Source: S010-25 sp964441285
GTDB taxonomy: Bacteria > Pseudomonadota > Gammaproteobacteria > SZUA-229
NCBI GenBank assembly: GCA_964441285.1
Contig: CAYTUK010000014.1
Coordinates: forward strand, 1 to 58,387
Length of the DNA: 58,387 nt
Reading direction: 5' to 3'
This document shows positions 1 to 8,503 of the stretch, one piece after another. Position numbers and translations under genes: made by a program. Every line of letters begins with the position of its first letter. The first letter of the stretch is position 1. Under the pieces are notes generated by a model that saw nothing but the letters and a program-made list of their open reading frames with translations, had not been told where the DNA came from and made no database searches.

Positions 1-77
1 ATGCGGGTGTCGAGTCTACAGGGATGTATTCACCGCGTGTCTTTAACAATGGGTAGCCTTTTCATTCGTTTCAGTAA
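1..77 (-). repeat. Dispersed palindrome-ended repeat, copy A (cut by window edge)
   Basis: This is a partial copy of the repeat family also found at 11622, 28519, 48763 and 51486, in the opposite orientation to the 11622 copy. It shows the family hallmarks GGGTGTCGAG, GCGTGTCTTTAAC, CCTTTTCAT and the terminus TTTCAGTAA. It ends about 15 bp beyond the trpD stop codon, so it sits directly downstream of trpD. The rest of the element lies outside the window. Confidence 0.75.
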
Positions 78-92
78 TAAATCGCAATAATT

Positions 93-1109
93 TTAAAGTG
101 TCGTTGTTTTTTTAATCAACTGGTCCAGTTTATGCGCTGCCCCACCACTAACAATGGCTTCTTCCGCTAACTTAACACCTGCTTTTAAACTCTGACTCAA
201 ACCGGCAACATAGATGGCAGCCCCGGCATTAAGGCAGACGATGTCTTTGGCTGCACCCGTTATATTGGCAAAAACCGAACGTATAATATTGAGGCTATCC
301 TCTGCGTCACGCGCACAAACCGATGCCAGTGAACTGCGGTGGTAGCCAAAGTCTTCCGGTTGTATCGTATAGACTGACACTTCTCCCCGTTTCAGTTCTG
401 CAATTAAAGTGGGTGATGCAATGCTGATTTCATCCAGTCCATCTTCAGCATGCACCACCAGCACATGCTCACTGCCCAGTTTTTTTAATACCTGCGCCAG
501 CGGTTCAACCAACGTTTGGCTGAACACGCCCAGCACCTGATTAGGCGCGGTAGCAGGATTGGTTAATGGCCCCAGAATGTTAAACAGGGTACGCACACCC
601 ATTTCACGGCGTGGCCCGATGGCATGCTTCATCGCGCTGTGATGTTTAGGTGCAAACATAAAACCTACGCCGATTTCATTTACACAATCGGCAACCTGCG
701 CTGGCGTTATATCAAGCTTTACACCAGCGGCTTCCAGTACATCGGCACTGCCGGATTTGCTGCTAATGGAACGATTGCCGTGTTTGGCAACCCGGCCACC
801 CGCCGCAGCAACCACAATCGCACTGGCCGTAGAAATATTAAAACTGCCGGAGGCATCACCACCAGTACCGCAGGTATCGACCAGATGCGATTTATTTACT
901 TCGACTTTAGTGGATAGCTCGCGCATCACACTGGCCGCTGCTGCAATTTCATCAATACTTTCGCCTTTCATCCGCAGCCCGACTAAAAAACCACCAATCT
1001 GTGCCGGTGTCGCTGCTCCGGTCATAATCAGTCGCATGACGGCGCTCATTTCTGCGCCGCTTAAATCCTGTTTTTCGGTGACGGCTTTAATCGCTGCCTG
1101 CATATCCAT
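93..1109 (-). CDS. trpD: Anthranilate phosphoribosyltransferase TrpD
   Basis: TrpD transfers phosphoribose from PRPP to anthranilate, the second step of tryptophan synthesis, in the cytoplasm. The 338-residue length is usual for the family. The PRPP-binding loop GTGGD is at residues 81-85, and the signature KHGNRS starts at 109 and runs into SSKSGSADVLEA, both intact. The N-terminal helical domain (about residues 1-70) carries the typical MxRLIMTGAATPAQIGGFL pattern. It follows trpG by 56 bp on the same strand and is the last visible gene of the rpe-gph-trpE-trpG-trpD run. trpC would be expected next but is outside the window, beyond a repeat element. Confidence 0.97.
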   Translation of the reverse strand: MDMQAAIKAVTEKQDLSGAEMSAVMRLIMTGAATPAQIGGFLVGLRMKGESIDEIAAAASVMRELSTKVEVNKSHLVDTCGTGGDASGSFNISTASAIVVAAAGGRVAKHGNRSISSKSGSADVLEAAGVKLDITPAQVADCVNEIGVGFMFAPKHHSAMKHAIGPRREMGVRTLFNILGPLTNPATAPNQVLGVFSQTLVEPLAQVLKKLGSEHVLVVHAEDGLDEISIASPTLIAELKRGEVSVYTIQPEDFGYHRSSLASVCARDAEDSLNIIRSVFANITGAAKDIVCLNAGAAIYVAGLSQSLKAGVKLAEEAIVSGGAAHKLDQLIKKTTTL

Positions 1110-1165
1110 GTTATTACCTCATCAACTATTTTTCATACCACAATATTTTTGTACTGCAAGCATAG

Positions 1166-1744
1166 CTACATGCTGAGAAAATTATTCAGCAGGTCGTGCC
1201 CCTGCTCTGTGAGGATAGATTCAGGATGAAACTGTACGCCTTCAATGGGCAGTGTTTTATGCCGAACGCCCATGATTTCATCCAGCTCACCATTTTGCGT
1301 TTCTGTCCATGCGGTAATTTCCAGACAGTCGGGTAATGACGCTTTCTCAATAACCAGTGAATGATAACGTGTGGCGATATAGGGGTTTTTCAAACCCTCA
1401 AAAACAAATCCACTTTTATGATAAATTTTTGATGTCTTGCCATGCATAATTTTTCCTGCGTGTACAATTTTACCGCCGTAAACCTGGCCGATACTCTGAT
1501 GCCCCAGGCACACGCCCAACAATGGAACCCTGCCAGAAAAATGTTCAATTGCCTGCATCGAAATACCGGCCTGATCGGGCGTACAAGGTCCTGGGGAGAT
1601 CATAATATGCGCTGGCTTCATGGCTTCTATTTCTGCAAGTGTCACTTCATCATTTCGACAAACCTTAACTTCTGCCCCTAGTTCACCCAGGTATTGCACC
1701 AGGTTATAGGTAAATGAATCATAATTATCGATCATTAATAACAT
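1166..1744 (-). CDS. trpG: Anthranilate synthase glutamine amidotransferase component TrpG
   Basis: This class I glutamine amidotransferase supplies ammonia to TrpE for making anthranilate from chorismate. The catalytic triad is complete: Cys79 in GVCLGHQ, and His173 and Glu175 in FHPES. The oxyanion motif SPGPCTP is near residue 50. The 192-residue length matches TrpG/PabA. Many gammaproteobacteria share this subunit between anthranilate synthase and aminodeoxychorismate synthase, so a PabA role is also possible. Its position beside trpD and near trpE favours TrpG. It is separated from trpE by a TIGR03790 gene and a repeat-rich gap, which is unusual for this operon. Confidence 0.95.
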   Translation of the reverse strand: MLLMIDNYDSFTYNLVQYLGELGAEVKVCRNDEVTLAEIEAMKPAHIMISPGPCTPDQAGISMQAIEHFSGRVPLLGVCLGHQSIGQVYGGKIVHAGKIMHGKTSKIYHKSGFVFEGLKNPYIATRYHSLVIEKASLPDCLEITAWTETQNGELDEIMGVRHKTLPIEGVQFHPESILTEQGHDLLNNFLSM

Positions 1745-1770
1745 CGTTTTCTACTCACTTTTTTATTCAG

Positions 1771-1796
1771 TCTTCTCACGCGGAGCATGAGGTTCC
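1771..1796. repeat. Degenerate TCCCACGC-type palindrome, copy 1
   Basis: CTCACGC-GGA-GCATGAG forms a short hairpin with one mismatch. It resembles the better preserved copy at 1858. It lies in the gap between trpG and the TIGR03790 gene. Between the two copies, at about 1799-1814, lies the perfect palindrome AAAACAT-CC-ATGTTTT. Confidence 0.55.
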
Positions 1797-1857
1797 TGAA
1801 AACATCCATGTTTTACACGGAAACCCATACCACGGATTAAGCTATCTGCTCCGTATG

Positions 1858-1886
1858 CATTCCCACGCAGAGCATGGGAACAAGGA
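1858..1886. repeat. TTCCCACGC-NNN-GCATGGGAA palindromic repeat, copy 2
   Basis: TTCCCACGC-AGA-GCATGGGAA is a 9-bp-arm hairpin with one mismatch, flanked by GCA and CAAGG. Palindromes of this form (GTTCCCACGC...GCGTGGGAAC) are common intergenic repeats in many environmental bacteria, so this is probably a REP-like element rather than a local operator. Confidence 0.65.
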
Positions 1887-1903
1887 GCTGTCTCATTATA
1901 ACG

Positions 1904-2965
1904 TCACCGAGTTTTTCTATACTTCAACTTTGCAAAACGTGCAAAGGGTGCCGCCAATGGCTCACCAACAAATAACCCCTGGCCCGGCCAGGCAACACTT
2001 TTCCAGTAGGCTTCAATCAGCGATTCACCCCGTGTATAACGGTCTATTACAATTCCCGGATTAGGAAATTTCTGGGTAAATGCACACGGCTCCACCACGG
2101 TTCCATAACTGGCTGTTGCGCCCGCATCCAGCCATTTTAATATACTCATCTGCTGGCGACCAAACAGGTTTCCACCTGATGAGGTAAGATGGTCGGCAAT
2201 GGCACCAGGTAGAAAATGATTGCTGGTAATGTCCTGGATTTTAGCTTTGCCGGTAAAATAAAATAACACATCCTTTCTATTTTTCAACGCATTGGTTGCA
2301 ACCCGTTTTATGGTTATCCGGTTTGACAATTGCCGAAGGATAACCGGGTAACGTCTTGAACGCACATTACGCGCCCGGTCTGTCGTACTCACCAGATAAG
2401 CCGTTCCTGCCGGAAAACTGCCATCTGACTTTACGCCATGATCGATCATGGTTTTGATGTTTGCCAGATTACTCCCGGCTAATAACATAGATGGACGAAT
2501 AGCCAGATCGGTGAACGGGGTTTCACTGGCAGAATTATAATAATTACTGCGTTTGGTCGCTTTACACCCGGTAGCACAATACGCTTTATTAAAACCAAAT
2601 GTCATGGCGCTGGTCATTGACATACAACCCACGCGGTAAGGCTGTGTCCAGGCCAGCGCATAAAACTGGACGTTATCGGGGGTTTTTTTATACACCTGCT
2701 GCCTCAGTTTCTTAAAAATTTTTACACTTATAACCGGCGCAACCGGAAAATCTACATAGATCATATTCTGCGCTGGAATATGGCGCTGTTGCTGGTAGTA
2801 CGCTGCAACCTGCCGACTTTGCGGGTCATTTTCATTTACCACAACAGCAATTTGTGCGGGCAAAATAGCGGCATCAACTGGCGCTAAATACGTCGTTAAA
2901 ACCATCGCTAAAAAATAAAATAGTCCCACTAAAACGAATCGGGGCAAGCCGCTACAGAGTCGCAT
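1904..2965 (-). CDS. TIGR03790-family exported protein
   Basis: This is a 353-residue protein of unknown function. A hydrophobic export signal covers residues 9-32. The body matches the TIGR03790 family as I recall it: VVVNENDPQSRQVAAYY near residue 42, then FLPGAIADHLTSSGG and LDAGATASYGTVVEP in the last third. That family was described as occurring only in genomes that carry exosortase/PEP-CTERM sorting, so its presence hints that this organism has that system elsewhere. It lies 17 bp downstream of trpE, so it is probably co-transcribed with tryptophan genes to which it has no obvious link. No catalytic motif is recognised. Confidence 0.75.
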   Translation of the reverse strand: MRLCSGLPRFVLVGLFYFLAMVLTTYLAPVDAAILPAQIAVVVNENDPQSRQVAAYYQQQRHIPAQNMIYVDFPVAPVISVKIFKKLRQQVYKKTPDNVQFYALAWTQPYRVGCMSMTSAMTFGFNKAYCATGCKATKRSNYYNSASETPFTDLAIRPSMLLAGSNLANIKTMIDHGVKSDGSFPAGTAYLVSTTDRARNVRSRRYPVILRQLSNRITIKRVATNALKNRKDVLFYFTGKAKIQDITSNHFLPGAIADHLTSSGGNLFGRQQMSILKWLDAGATASYGTVVEPCAFTQKFPNPGIVIDRYTRGESLIEAYWKSVAWPGQGLFVGEPLAAPFARFAKLKYRKTR

Positions 2966-2982
2966 AAATTTATCTGCTCTGA

Positions 2983-4521
2983 CTACCTGTGTAGCCGTGA
3001 CGAATCCAGTCCGGCTTCAGCCATCGCCACTGCACGAAAAACGGCACGCGCTTTATTCATGGTTTCCGCCCATTCATTTTCCGGAATAGAATCATAAACG
3101 ATACCCGCACCTGCCTGTATGGACAGATATTTGTCTTTAATCACCGCAGTACGCAGCGCTATTGCCGTATCCATGTTACCGTTCCAGGAAAGGTACCCCA
3201 CTGCACCGGAATAGATGCCACGTTTAACCGGTTCCAGTTCGTCGATAATTTCCAGCGCACGTATTTTGGGGGCACCACTTACCGTACCCGCCGGGAATGT
3301 GGCGCGTAATACATCCATCGCGTTAAGGCCGTCTTTTAACTCGCCGGTCACATTGGATACAATATGCATAACATGCGAATAACGCTCAACCAGCATTTTC
3401 TCGGTAAGCTTAACGCTGCCGGTTTTACTGACTCTACCGGCATCATTACGCCCCAGGTCAATTAACATAAGATGTTCGGCCAGTTCCTTTGGATCAGCCA
3501 GCAATTCTTTTTCCAGCAAAGCATCCTCGGCATCATTCAGCCCGCGTGGACGTGTACCGGCAATGGGGCGTACCGTAATCAGCCCGTCTTCAAGCCGCAC
3601 CAGAATTTCCGGTGATGCCCCCACCACATAATGATCGTCCAGATTAAGGTAATACATATACGGTGACGGATTCAGGCTACGCAGGGCGCGATATAAATCC
3701 AGTGGCGGTGCCTTGAACGGGATGCTCAGACGCTGAGACAGCACCACCTGCATAATGTCGCCATCAATAATGTATTGTCGCGCTTTGGCAACAGCCGCTT
3801 TAAACCCTTCCTCAGTTAGCCCGGAAACAAAATCTTTCTCATCGATCTGCCTGGAATTATGCCCCGGTTTTTCCGGCAGCCTATGATGTAAACGATTTTC
3901 AATTTCTCGCAGGCGTTGCTCGCCCGTATCCAGTGCATCCACTGCATTGGGGTCAACATGGACAATAATGTATAACTTGCCGGACAGATTATCAAAAACG
4001 ACTACTTCTTCAGAGACCATTAATAGAATATCAGGGGTTTCCAGTGGATCCGGTTTGTCTGTTTTCTTCTTTGCCAGCCGCTGTTCAATATACTCGATGG
4101 TTTCGAAACCAAAATACCCAACCAGGCCACCGGTAAAACGCGGTAGTTCATCATTCTCAAACACCTGGTAACTCTGCTGGTAATCACTGATCCATTGCAG
4201 CGGGTCAGCAACCTGTTGCTGTGAGATGCAACGGTTATTTTCATACAGGCTGACTTCAAAACCACGAATTTTAATCACGGTTTTACAGGGCAGGCCAATA
4301 ATCGAATAGCGCCCCCATTTCTCACCCCCGTGAACCGATTCAAATAAATAGGTATAAGGCGCATCAGCCAGCTTTAAGTAGGTACTTAAAGGGGTGTCAA
4401 GATCGGCCAGTACCTCGCGCACCAGTGGAATGCGGTTAATCGTTTTACTGTTCGCCGACTGTTTTGATTTTTCGATGGTCGATTGATTAATGGATTTGGG
4501 ATGGTTAGGTTTAGCTGACAT
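2983..4521 (-). CDS. trpE: Anthranilate synthase component I TrpE
   Basis: TrpE converts chorismate plus ammonia to anthranilate, the committed step of tryptophan synthesis. The 512-residue protein has the N-terminal regulatory domain with LFES at residues 59-62 (usually LLES, the tryptophan feedback pocket). The C-terminal chorismate-binding domain carries PIAGTRPRG, FPAGTVSGAPKIRA and AGAGIVYDS. PIAGTRPRG and the LFES domain favour TrpE over PabB. The first 25 or so residues are a Ser/Lys/Asn-rich extension with no known role. It lies 6 bp after gph, which fits a single rpe-gph-trpE transcript. No Trp-rich leader peptide or attenuator was seen upstream. Confidence 0.97.
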   Translation of the reverse strand: MSAKPNHPKSINQSTIEKSKQSANSKTINRIPLVREVLADLDTPLSTYLKLADAPYTYLFESVHGGEKWGRYSIIGLPCKTVIKIRGFEVSLYENNRCISQQQVADPLQWISDYQQSYQVFENDELPRFTGGLVGYFGFETIEYIEQRLAKKKTDKPDPLETPDILLMVSEEVVVFDNLSGKLYIIVHVDPNAVDALDTGEQRLREIENRLHHRLPEKPGHNSRQIDEKDFVSGLTEEGFKAAVAKARQYIIDGDIMQVVLSQRLSIPFKAPPLDLYRALRSLNPSPYMYYLNLDDHYVVGASPEILVRLEDGLITVRPIAGTRPRGLNDAEDALLEKELLADPKELAEHLMLIDLGRNDAGRVSKTGSVKLTEKMLVERYSHVMHIVSNVTGELKDGLNAMDVLRATFPAGTVSGAPKIRALEIIDELEPVKRGIYSGAVGYLSWNGNMDTAIALRTAVIKDKYLSIQAGAGIVYDSIPENEWAETMNKARAVFRAVAMAEAGLDSSRLHR

Positions 4522-4527
4522 TGTTAA

Positions 4528-5211
4528 TTACCAGCGAATAATATTTTTTATTTCTGCCATTGAATCAACCACGGCATCCGGGTGGTAATCGCGAATGTCC
4601 TCACCGTGATTATAGCCGTAGGACATGCATACAATGGCGAAACCTGCGGCGCGGGCGGCTTTTACATCGCTCATTGAATCACCCAGCATCATGGAAACAT
4701 TGGGGTTAACGTTGAGCGTTTTAGCCGCCTGCAATAAAGGCATCGGGTCAGGTTTTTTACGCTCAACCATATCGCCACATAACACGGTTTCAAAATAGTC
4801 ACTGATGCCCAGATCATTTAAAATAGGCAGGGTAAACTCACTGGCTTTGTTGGTTACACAACCAATTTTCACCCCGGTAGTTTTAAGAAATGCCAGAGCT
4901 TCAGTTACCCCTGCATAAAGCACACTGCGCTTTGAGGTGTTGTCTGCATACAGGGCGCAAAAAATCGGCAAGGCTGTTTCATACAGGCTTGCATCATAAT
5001 TTCCATCGAGCTGATTCATTAACGCACGTTGCACCAGACGTTCGACACCGTTACCAACCCAGTGTCTGACTCGATCTTCGCCACGGCAGGGTAAATCCAG
5101 CTCGCGCATCATTGCATCCACACACCATGCCAGATCCGGCACACTGTCAACCAGGGTGCCGTCCACATCAATTAGCACCATTTCAGGACGCGCTAACATT
5201 TTACTCTCCAT
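4528..5211 (-). CDS. gph: Phosphoglycolate phosphatase Gph
   Basis: This HAD-superfamily phosphatase removes phosphate from 2-phosphoglycolate, a by-product of DNA repair or of RuBisCO oxygenation. Motif I is DVDGTLVDS, with nucleophile Asp15 and acid/base Asp17. Motif II is the Thr in CVTNK, the motif III Lys is in RKKPDP, and motif IV is MLGDSMSD. The helical cap domain follows motif I. The 227-residue length is normal. It starts 2 bp from the rpe stop and is followed by trpE, a common gammaproteobacterial arrangement in which gph and rpe share a promoter with trp genes. Confidence 0.93.
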   Translation of the reverse strand: MESKMLARPEMVLIDVDGTLVDSVPDLAWCVDAMMRELDLPCRGEDRVRHWVGNGVERLVQRALMNQLDGNYDASLYETALPIFCALYADNTSKRSVLYAGVTEALAFLKTTGVKIGCVTNKASEFTLPILNDLGISDYFETVLCGDMVERKKPDPMPLLQAAKTLNVNPNVSMMLGDSMSDVKAARAAGFAIVCMSYGYNHGEDIRDYHPDAVVDSMAEIKNIIRW

Positions 5212-5213
5212 GC

Positions 5214-5921
5214 TTATTTTGTCGCTTTTGCCAGTTCATCACGCATAGCCGCGATAACGGTGTTGTAATCATTGGCATCATTTTTATTGCGTGCACTGAA
5301 AATAGCTGATCCGGCAACAAAGGTATCCGCACCGGCTGCTGCAATCTCCCGAATATTATTCACCTTGACACCGCCATCAATCTCCAGGCGAATATCCAGC
5401 CCTGAATCATCAATAAGCTTGCGTGCCTGGCGTAATTTATCCAGCGTTCCAGGGATGAACGACTGGCCACCAAAGCCGGGATTCACCGACATTAATAACA
5501 CCATGTCGACTTTATCCAGCACATACTCAAGATAGCTCAATGGCGTTGCTGGATTAAAGACCAGCCCGGCCTTGCAACCTTCATCATGAATTAACTGAAG
5601 ACTGCGATCAATGTGTTCACTGGCTTCAGGGTGAAAAGTAATGTAAGTCGCACCCGCTTTGGCAAAATCCGGGATAATACGGTCGACGGGTTTAACCATC
5701 AGGTGAACATCAATATCGGCGGTCACACCATGTTTACGCAGGGCATCGCAAACCAGTGGACCAATGGTTAAATTCGGCACGTAATGGTTATCCATTACGT
5801 CAAAGTGAACAACGTCAGCACCTGACGCAAGAACATTGTCAACTTCTGGGCCGAGTATGGCGAAGTCAGCTGAAAGGATGGATGGTGCTATAACATAATC
5901 TTGTTTACTATAATCTGCCAT
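5214..5921 (-). CDS. rpe: Ribulose-phosphate 3-epimerase Rpe
   Basis: Rpe interconverts ribulose 5-phosphate and xylulose 5-phosphate in the pentose phosphate pathway. The TIM-barrel signatures are all present in order: APSILSADF, VMDNHYVPNLTIGP, MSVNPGFGGQ and EIDGGV. The protein is 235 residues, about ten longer than the E. coli enzyme because of a short N-terminal stretch (MADYSKQDY). It is the first gene of the minus-strand trp run. Its upstream region holds a hairpin (GAGCCAC at 5955-5961 with GTGGCTC at 5978-5984) that would lie in the mRNA leader. Confidence 0.96.
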   Translation of the reverse strand: MADYSKQDYVIAPSILSADFAILGPEVDNVLASGADVVHFDVMDNHYVPNLTIGPLVCDALRKHGVTADIDVHLMVKPVDRIIPDFAKAGATYITFHPEASEHIDRSLQLIHDEGCKAGLVFNPATPLSYLEYVLDKVDMVLLMSVNPGFGGQSFIPGTLDKLRQARKLIDDSGLDIRLEIDGGVKVNNIREIAAAGADTFVAGSAIFSARNKNDANDYNTVIAAMRDELAKATK

Positions 5922-6172
5922 CAGAATTCCTCTTTATGGGCTACTTAGTTCGGGGAGCCACTGCAATCAGAGATAGTGTGGCTCAATAAAAGGAGTCGAA
6001 TTTTACAACATTGGCGGGCTTTCGTCCCAAACTTTCGCCCAACACACCCTGTTATTGCTGAAACCGAGCCACTGTATGACAATAAAACTCGAATCACTCC
6101 CTCTCAGTAGTATATCTGTTATGACACGATTACTGGTAATATACACACCCTGTAAAATCGGAGAAAAACACT

Positions 6173-6628
6173 ATGTCCTACACCATCGCTTTCCACCTGC
6201 TAGCCGTTGTTATCTGGGTTGGAGGTATGTTTTTTGCTTATAACGTGCTGCGTCCAGCAGCAGCGCAGGTACTGGAACCAGCCCTTAGATTTGCTCTTTG
6301 GATTCAAGTTTTCCAGCGCTTTTTTATCTGGGTATGGCTGAGCATCTTTATTATTCTGGCAACCGGCTACTGGATGTTATTTCGGCATTTTGGCGGCTTC
6401 AGCGGCGCACCCATTTATATTCACATAATGAATGGTGGCGGTATTATTATGATGTTAATCTTTTTCCATGTCTTTTTTGCCCCTTTTCGTCGACTAAAAC
6501 AGGCGGTTATTATTAAAGATTTTGTCGAAGCCGGTCGACGCTTGAACCAGATACGGATACTGATTGGAATGAATACCCTGCTTGGCTTGCTGATAATCGC
6601 TATCGCCAGCGCCGGACGATATATTTAA
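6173..6628 (+). CDS. CopD-family four-helix membrane protein
   Basis: This is a 151-residue integral membrane protein of the CopD-like group, which is linked to copper homeostasis or unknown redox functions. Four hydrophobic segments are visible: residues 5-25 (HLLAVVIWVGGMFFA), about 43-65 (FFIWVWLSIFIILATGYWML), about 80-105 and about 125-150. The conserved His in the first helix and RR-rich loops fit the family. An AT-rich promoter region and a GGAG ribosome site lie just upstream. It precedes a cytochrome c gene on the same strand, but the 188-bp gap with an inverted repeat suggests separate promoters. The exact substrate is unknown. Confidence 0.8.
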   Translation: MSYTIAFHLLAVVIWVGGMFFAYNVLRPAAAQVLEPALRFALWIQVFQRFFIWVWLSIFIILATGYWMLFRHFGGFSGAPIYIHIMNGGGIIMMLIFFHVFFAPFRRLKQAVIIKDFVEAGRRLNQIRILIGMNTLLGLLIIAIASAGRYI

Positions 6629-6747
6629 TCCAGGGGGGCATGGCGACAAACATACCCATCTAAGGGTATATAGAAAAACACTATGTTTTCAGGTAGTATA
6701 TCTGCCTAAAGAACTTTAGAATATCATTATAAACCAATAATGCGATT

Positions 6748-6778
6748 TTTATAAAAAATGCTCAGCATGTTTTATAAA
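6748..6778. promoter_or_regulatory. 31-bp inverted repeat upstream of cytochrome c gene
   Basis: TTTATAAAAAATGC and GCATGTTTTATAAA are 14-bp arms with one mismatch around a TCA loop. The repeat ends 39 bp before the ATG of the cytochrome c gene, in its promoter or leader. There is no T tract, so it is not a terminator. It could be an operator or a 5'-UTR hairpin. Confidence 0.5.
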
Positions 6779-6816
6779 GATCGATTATTTAACCATCGAA
6801 ATATTAGGAGAGACCT

Positions 6817-7134
6817 ATGAAACGACAATTACTCACTGCTTTATCCGCCATCGCACTTATTGCCAGTACCAATGTTGCATTCGCTGGTGGTAATGCCGCT
6901 GCTGGTGCTGTCAAAGCCGCTATCTGCGCTGGCTGTCATGGCCCCAAAGGTATCAGCATTGCCCCCATCTACCCGAACCTTGCTGGTCAGAAAGATGCTT
7001 ACATTGTTACGCAACTGAAAGCATTCAAGGCTAAAACTCGCATCAATGCAACCATGAATGCAATGGCTGCACCATTATCTGATACTGATATTGCAAATCT
7101 AGCTGCGCATTTCTCAAGCCTTAAAGCAGAATAA
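6817..7134 (+). CDS. Periplasmic class I cytochrome c (c553-like)
   Basis: This is a small periplasmic electron carrier. A clear signal peptide covers residues 1-23 (cleavage after AFA). The heme site is CAGCH with Cys37, Cys40 and axial His41. A distal Met ligand is available in the TMNAM segment (Met80 or Met83). The pattern PNLAGQ...YIVTQLKAFK...LSDTDIANLAAHFSSL is typical of cytochrome c553/c4-type domains. The 105-residue precursor has one heme. A good GGAGAG ribosome site precedes the start, and a strong terminator follows at 7176. The redox partner cannot be told from the neighbours. Confidence 0.92.
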   Translation: MKRQLLTALSAIALIASTNVAFAGGNAAAGAVKAAICAGCHGPKGISIAPIYPNLAGQKDAYIVTQLKAFKAKTRINATMNAMAAPLSDTDIANLAAHFSSLKAE

Positions 7135-7175
7135 GACAGCAATAAACAACGTATACGCGTTGTTCAGCCTGTTTT

Positions 7176-7213
7176 AAAAAACCCCTGCACCGACAAGGTG
7201 ACAGGGGTTTTTT
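7176..7213 (+). terminator. Rho-independent terminator after cytochrome c gene
   Basis: ACCCCTG and CAGGGGT form a GC-rich stem, with the inner complement CACC/GGTG around GACAA. It is followed by TTTTTT and preceded by an A tract, so it may also work on the minus strand. It lies 42 bp after the cytochrome stop codon. Confidence 0.9.
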
Positions 7214-7399
7214 ATTACTCTCTAATCCATACACAGCCATTGCCAATAGACCACGAAACTTCGGACGATCAAGTTGATAAAGAACAGGCATAAAAAAACT
7301 TGCTCACGCCAATGCGTTTGTCAGATATTCCTGCGTAGATTATGATTTCGAAATATTGTGCTATATTGCTGGTTTCCATGCAGTGATTAGAGGGAATCC

Positions 7400-8401
7400 G
7401 TGCAGACCTTACAGAAATTTTTCCTGGCACTACTGATTACCTTCGCTCAGACAAATTCCGTACTGGCTGATTACTCCCCCTTCCAGACCCGTGACCAAAA
7501 CCCGTTTAACCTTATACAGGGTCAGCCATTACCCGTTAACGCACAACTTGCGGTTAAAAATCAACTGCTCTGGTCCAGCAATCTAGCAATCACTAATACC
7601 TTAAATAGCCAGCAAACAGGTAACCAGTCCATTAAGCTTGATGTTGAGAGTTACCGCATCAATATCGGTCTGGAATACGGCTTAACAAATAGCTGGGCAG
7701 TCAAAATAAATCTGCCACTCATTCATAAAAGCGGTGGCTTGCTGGATTCGAGCATTAATGACTGGCATAAATTTTTCAGCTTGCCACAGGGCAATCGCCC
7801 CACTACCGCAAACAATCAATACCAGATACAACGCATTCAGAATGGTTCGATTGTCACCCGTCTTCAATCTGCCGACAGCGGCATTGGTGATCTTCAGCTA
7901 AGTCTGGCTAACCAGTTTTACACCGCACCAAAAACCCGTATTAGTCTCTGGACAGGGCTAAAATTACCCACTGGTAGCAGCGCGAAACTGAATGGCAATG
8001 GTGCGATCGATGCCTCATTCTGGTTAGCGCTAAACCATCAATTTGGGCAACGCTGGTTTTTTAATACCAATACTGGTTTTGTGTTACCCGCCATAATCGT
8101 CACTAATAGCAAAACAGCAAACAATACGGGGCTTAGCAGGCAGGTGTTATTTGGTCATGTCATGCTGGCATGGCAGGCATTAGACGGATTAGATATAAAG
8201 TTACAGCTTGAAGGCCACACCAGCTACTACCCTGATAGTGGATTACGTTTACTCGGTAGCACTTATATAACCACCTTTGGAGGTACTGTTCATATTAACC
8301 AGTGCAATGATATTGATATTGGCGTAAGTGAAGATGTGAAAGTTACGGCCTCACCCGATGTCAGCTTTTTATTCAGTTGGCGATATAGGAATGGCTGTTA
8401 A
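7400..8401 (+). CDS. DUF3187-family exported protein
   Basis: This 333-residue protein starts with GTG, preceded by the ribosome site AGAGGGA. A signal peptide covers residues 1-23 (cleavage after VLA). The mature part alternates polar and hydrophobic residues with many Asn, Gln and Ser, for example YRINIGLEYGLTNSWAVKINLPL and ISLWTGLKLPTGS. This suggests an outer-membrane beta-barrel, and it fits DUF3187 in length and in its SWRY-type C-terminus. The function of that family is unknown. It is transcribed alone between a terminator and the convergent dusA gene. Confidence 0.75.
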   Translation: MQTLQKFFLALLITFAQTNSVLADYSPFQTRDQNPFNLIQGQPLPVNAQLAVKNQLLWSSNLAITNTLNSQQTGNQSIKLDVESYRINIGLEYGLTNSWAVKINLPLIHKSGGLLDSSINDWHKFFSLPQGNRPTTANNQYQIQRIQNGSIVTRLQSADSGIGDLQLSLANQFYTAPKTRISLWTGLKLPTGSSAKLNGNGAIDASFWLALNHQFGQRWFFNTNTGFVLPAIIVTNSKTANNTGLSRQVLFGHVMLAWQALDGLDIKLQLEGHTSYYPDSGLRLLGSTYITTFGGTVHINQCNDIDIGVSEDVKVTASPDVSFLFSWRYRNGC

Positions 8402-8503
8402 ACATGTGGCAGTTCTGATTAAAAATAAACCGACCTGACCTGCCAGGATGATCTCTCAGATTCGCATTATCCATATAATAAATCAGCTATCTTTTCATCC
8501 GGG

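Noticed and set aside
757..1176. Open frame of 139 codons antisense to trpD and trpG
   Set aside because: It lies wholly opposite well-supported trp genes, with no ribosome site or family resemblance.
1714..2064. Open frame of 116 codons on the plus strand across the trpG-TIGR03790 gap
   Set aside because: It overlaps both genes in antisense and runs through the palindromic repeats. The composition is not protein-like.
5922..6172. Search for a tryptophan attenuator or leader peptide before rpe and trpE
   Set aside because: No run of Trp codons and no alternative terminator stems were seen. Only a modest hairpin precedes rpe.
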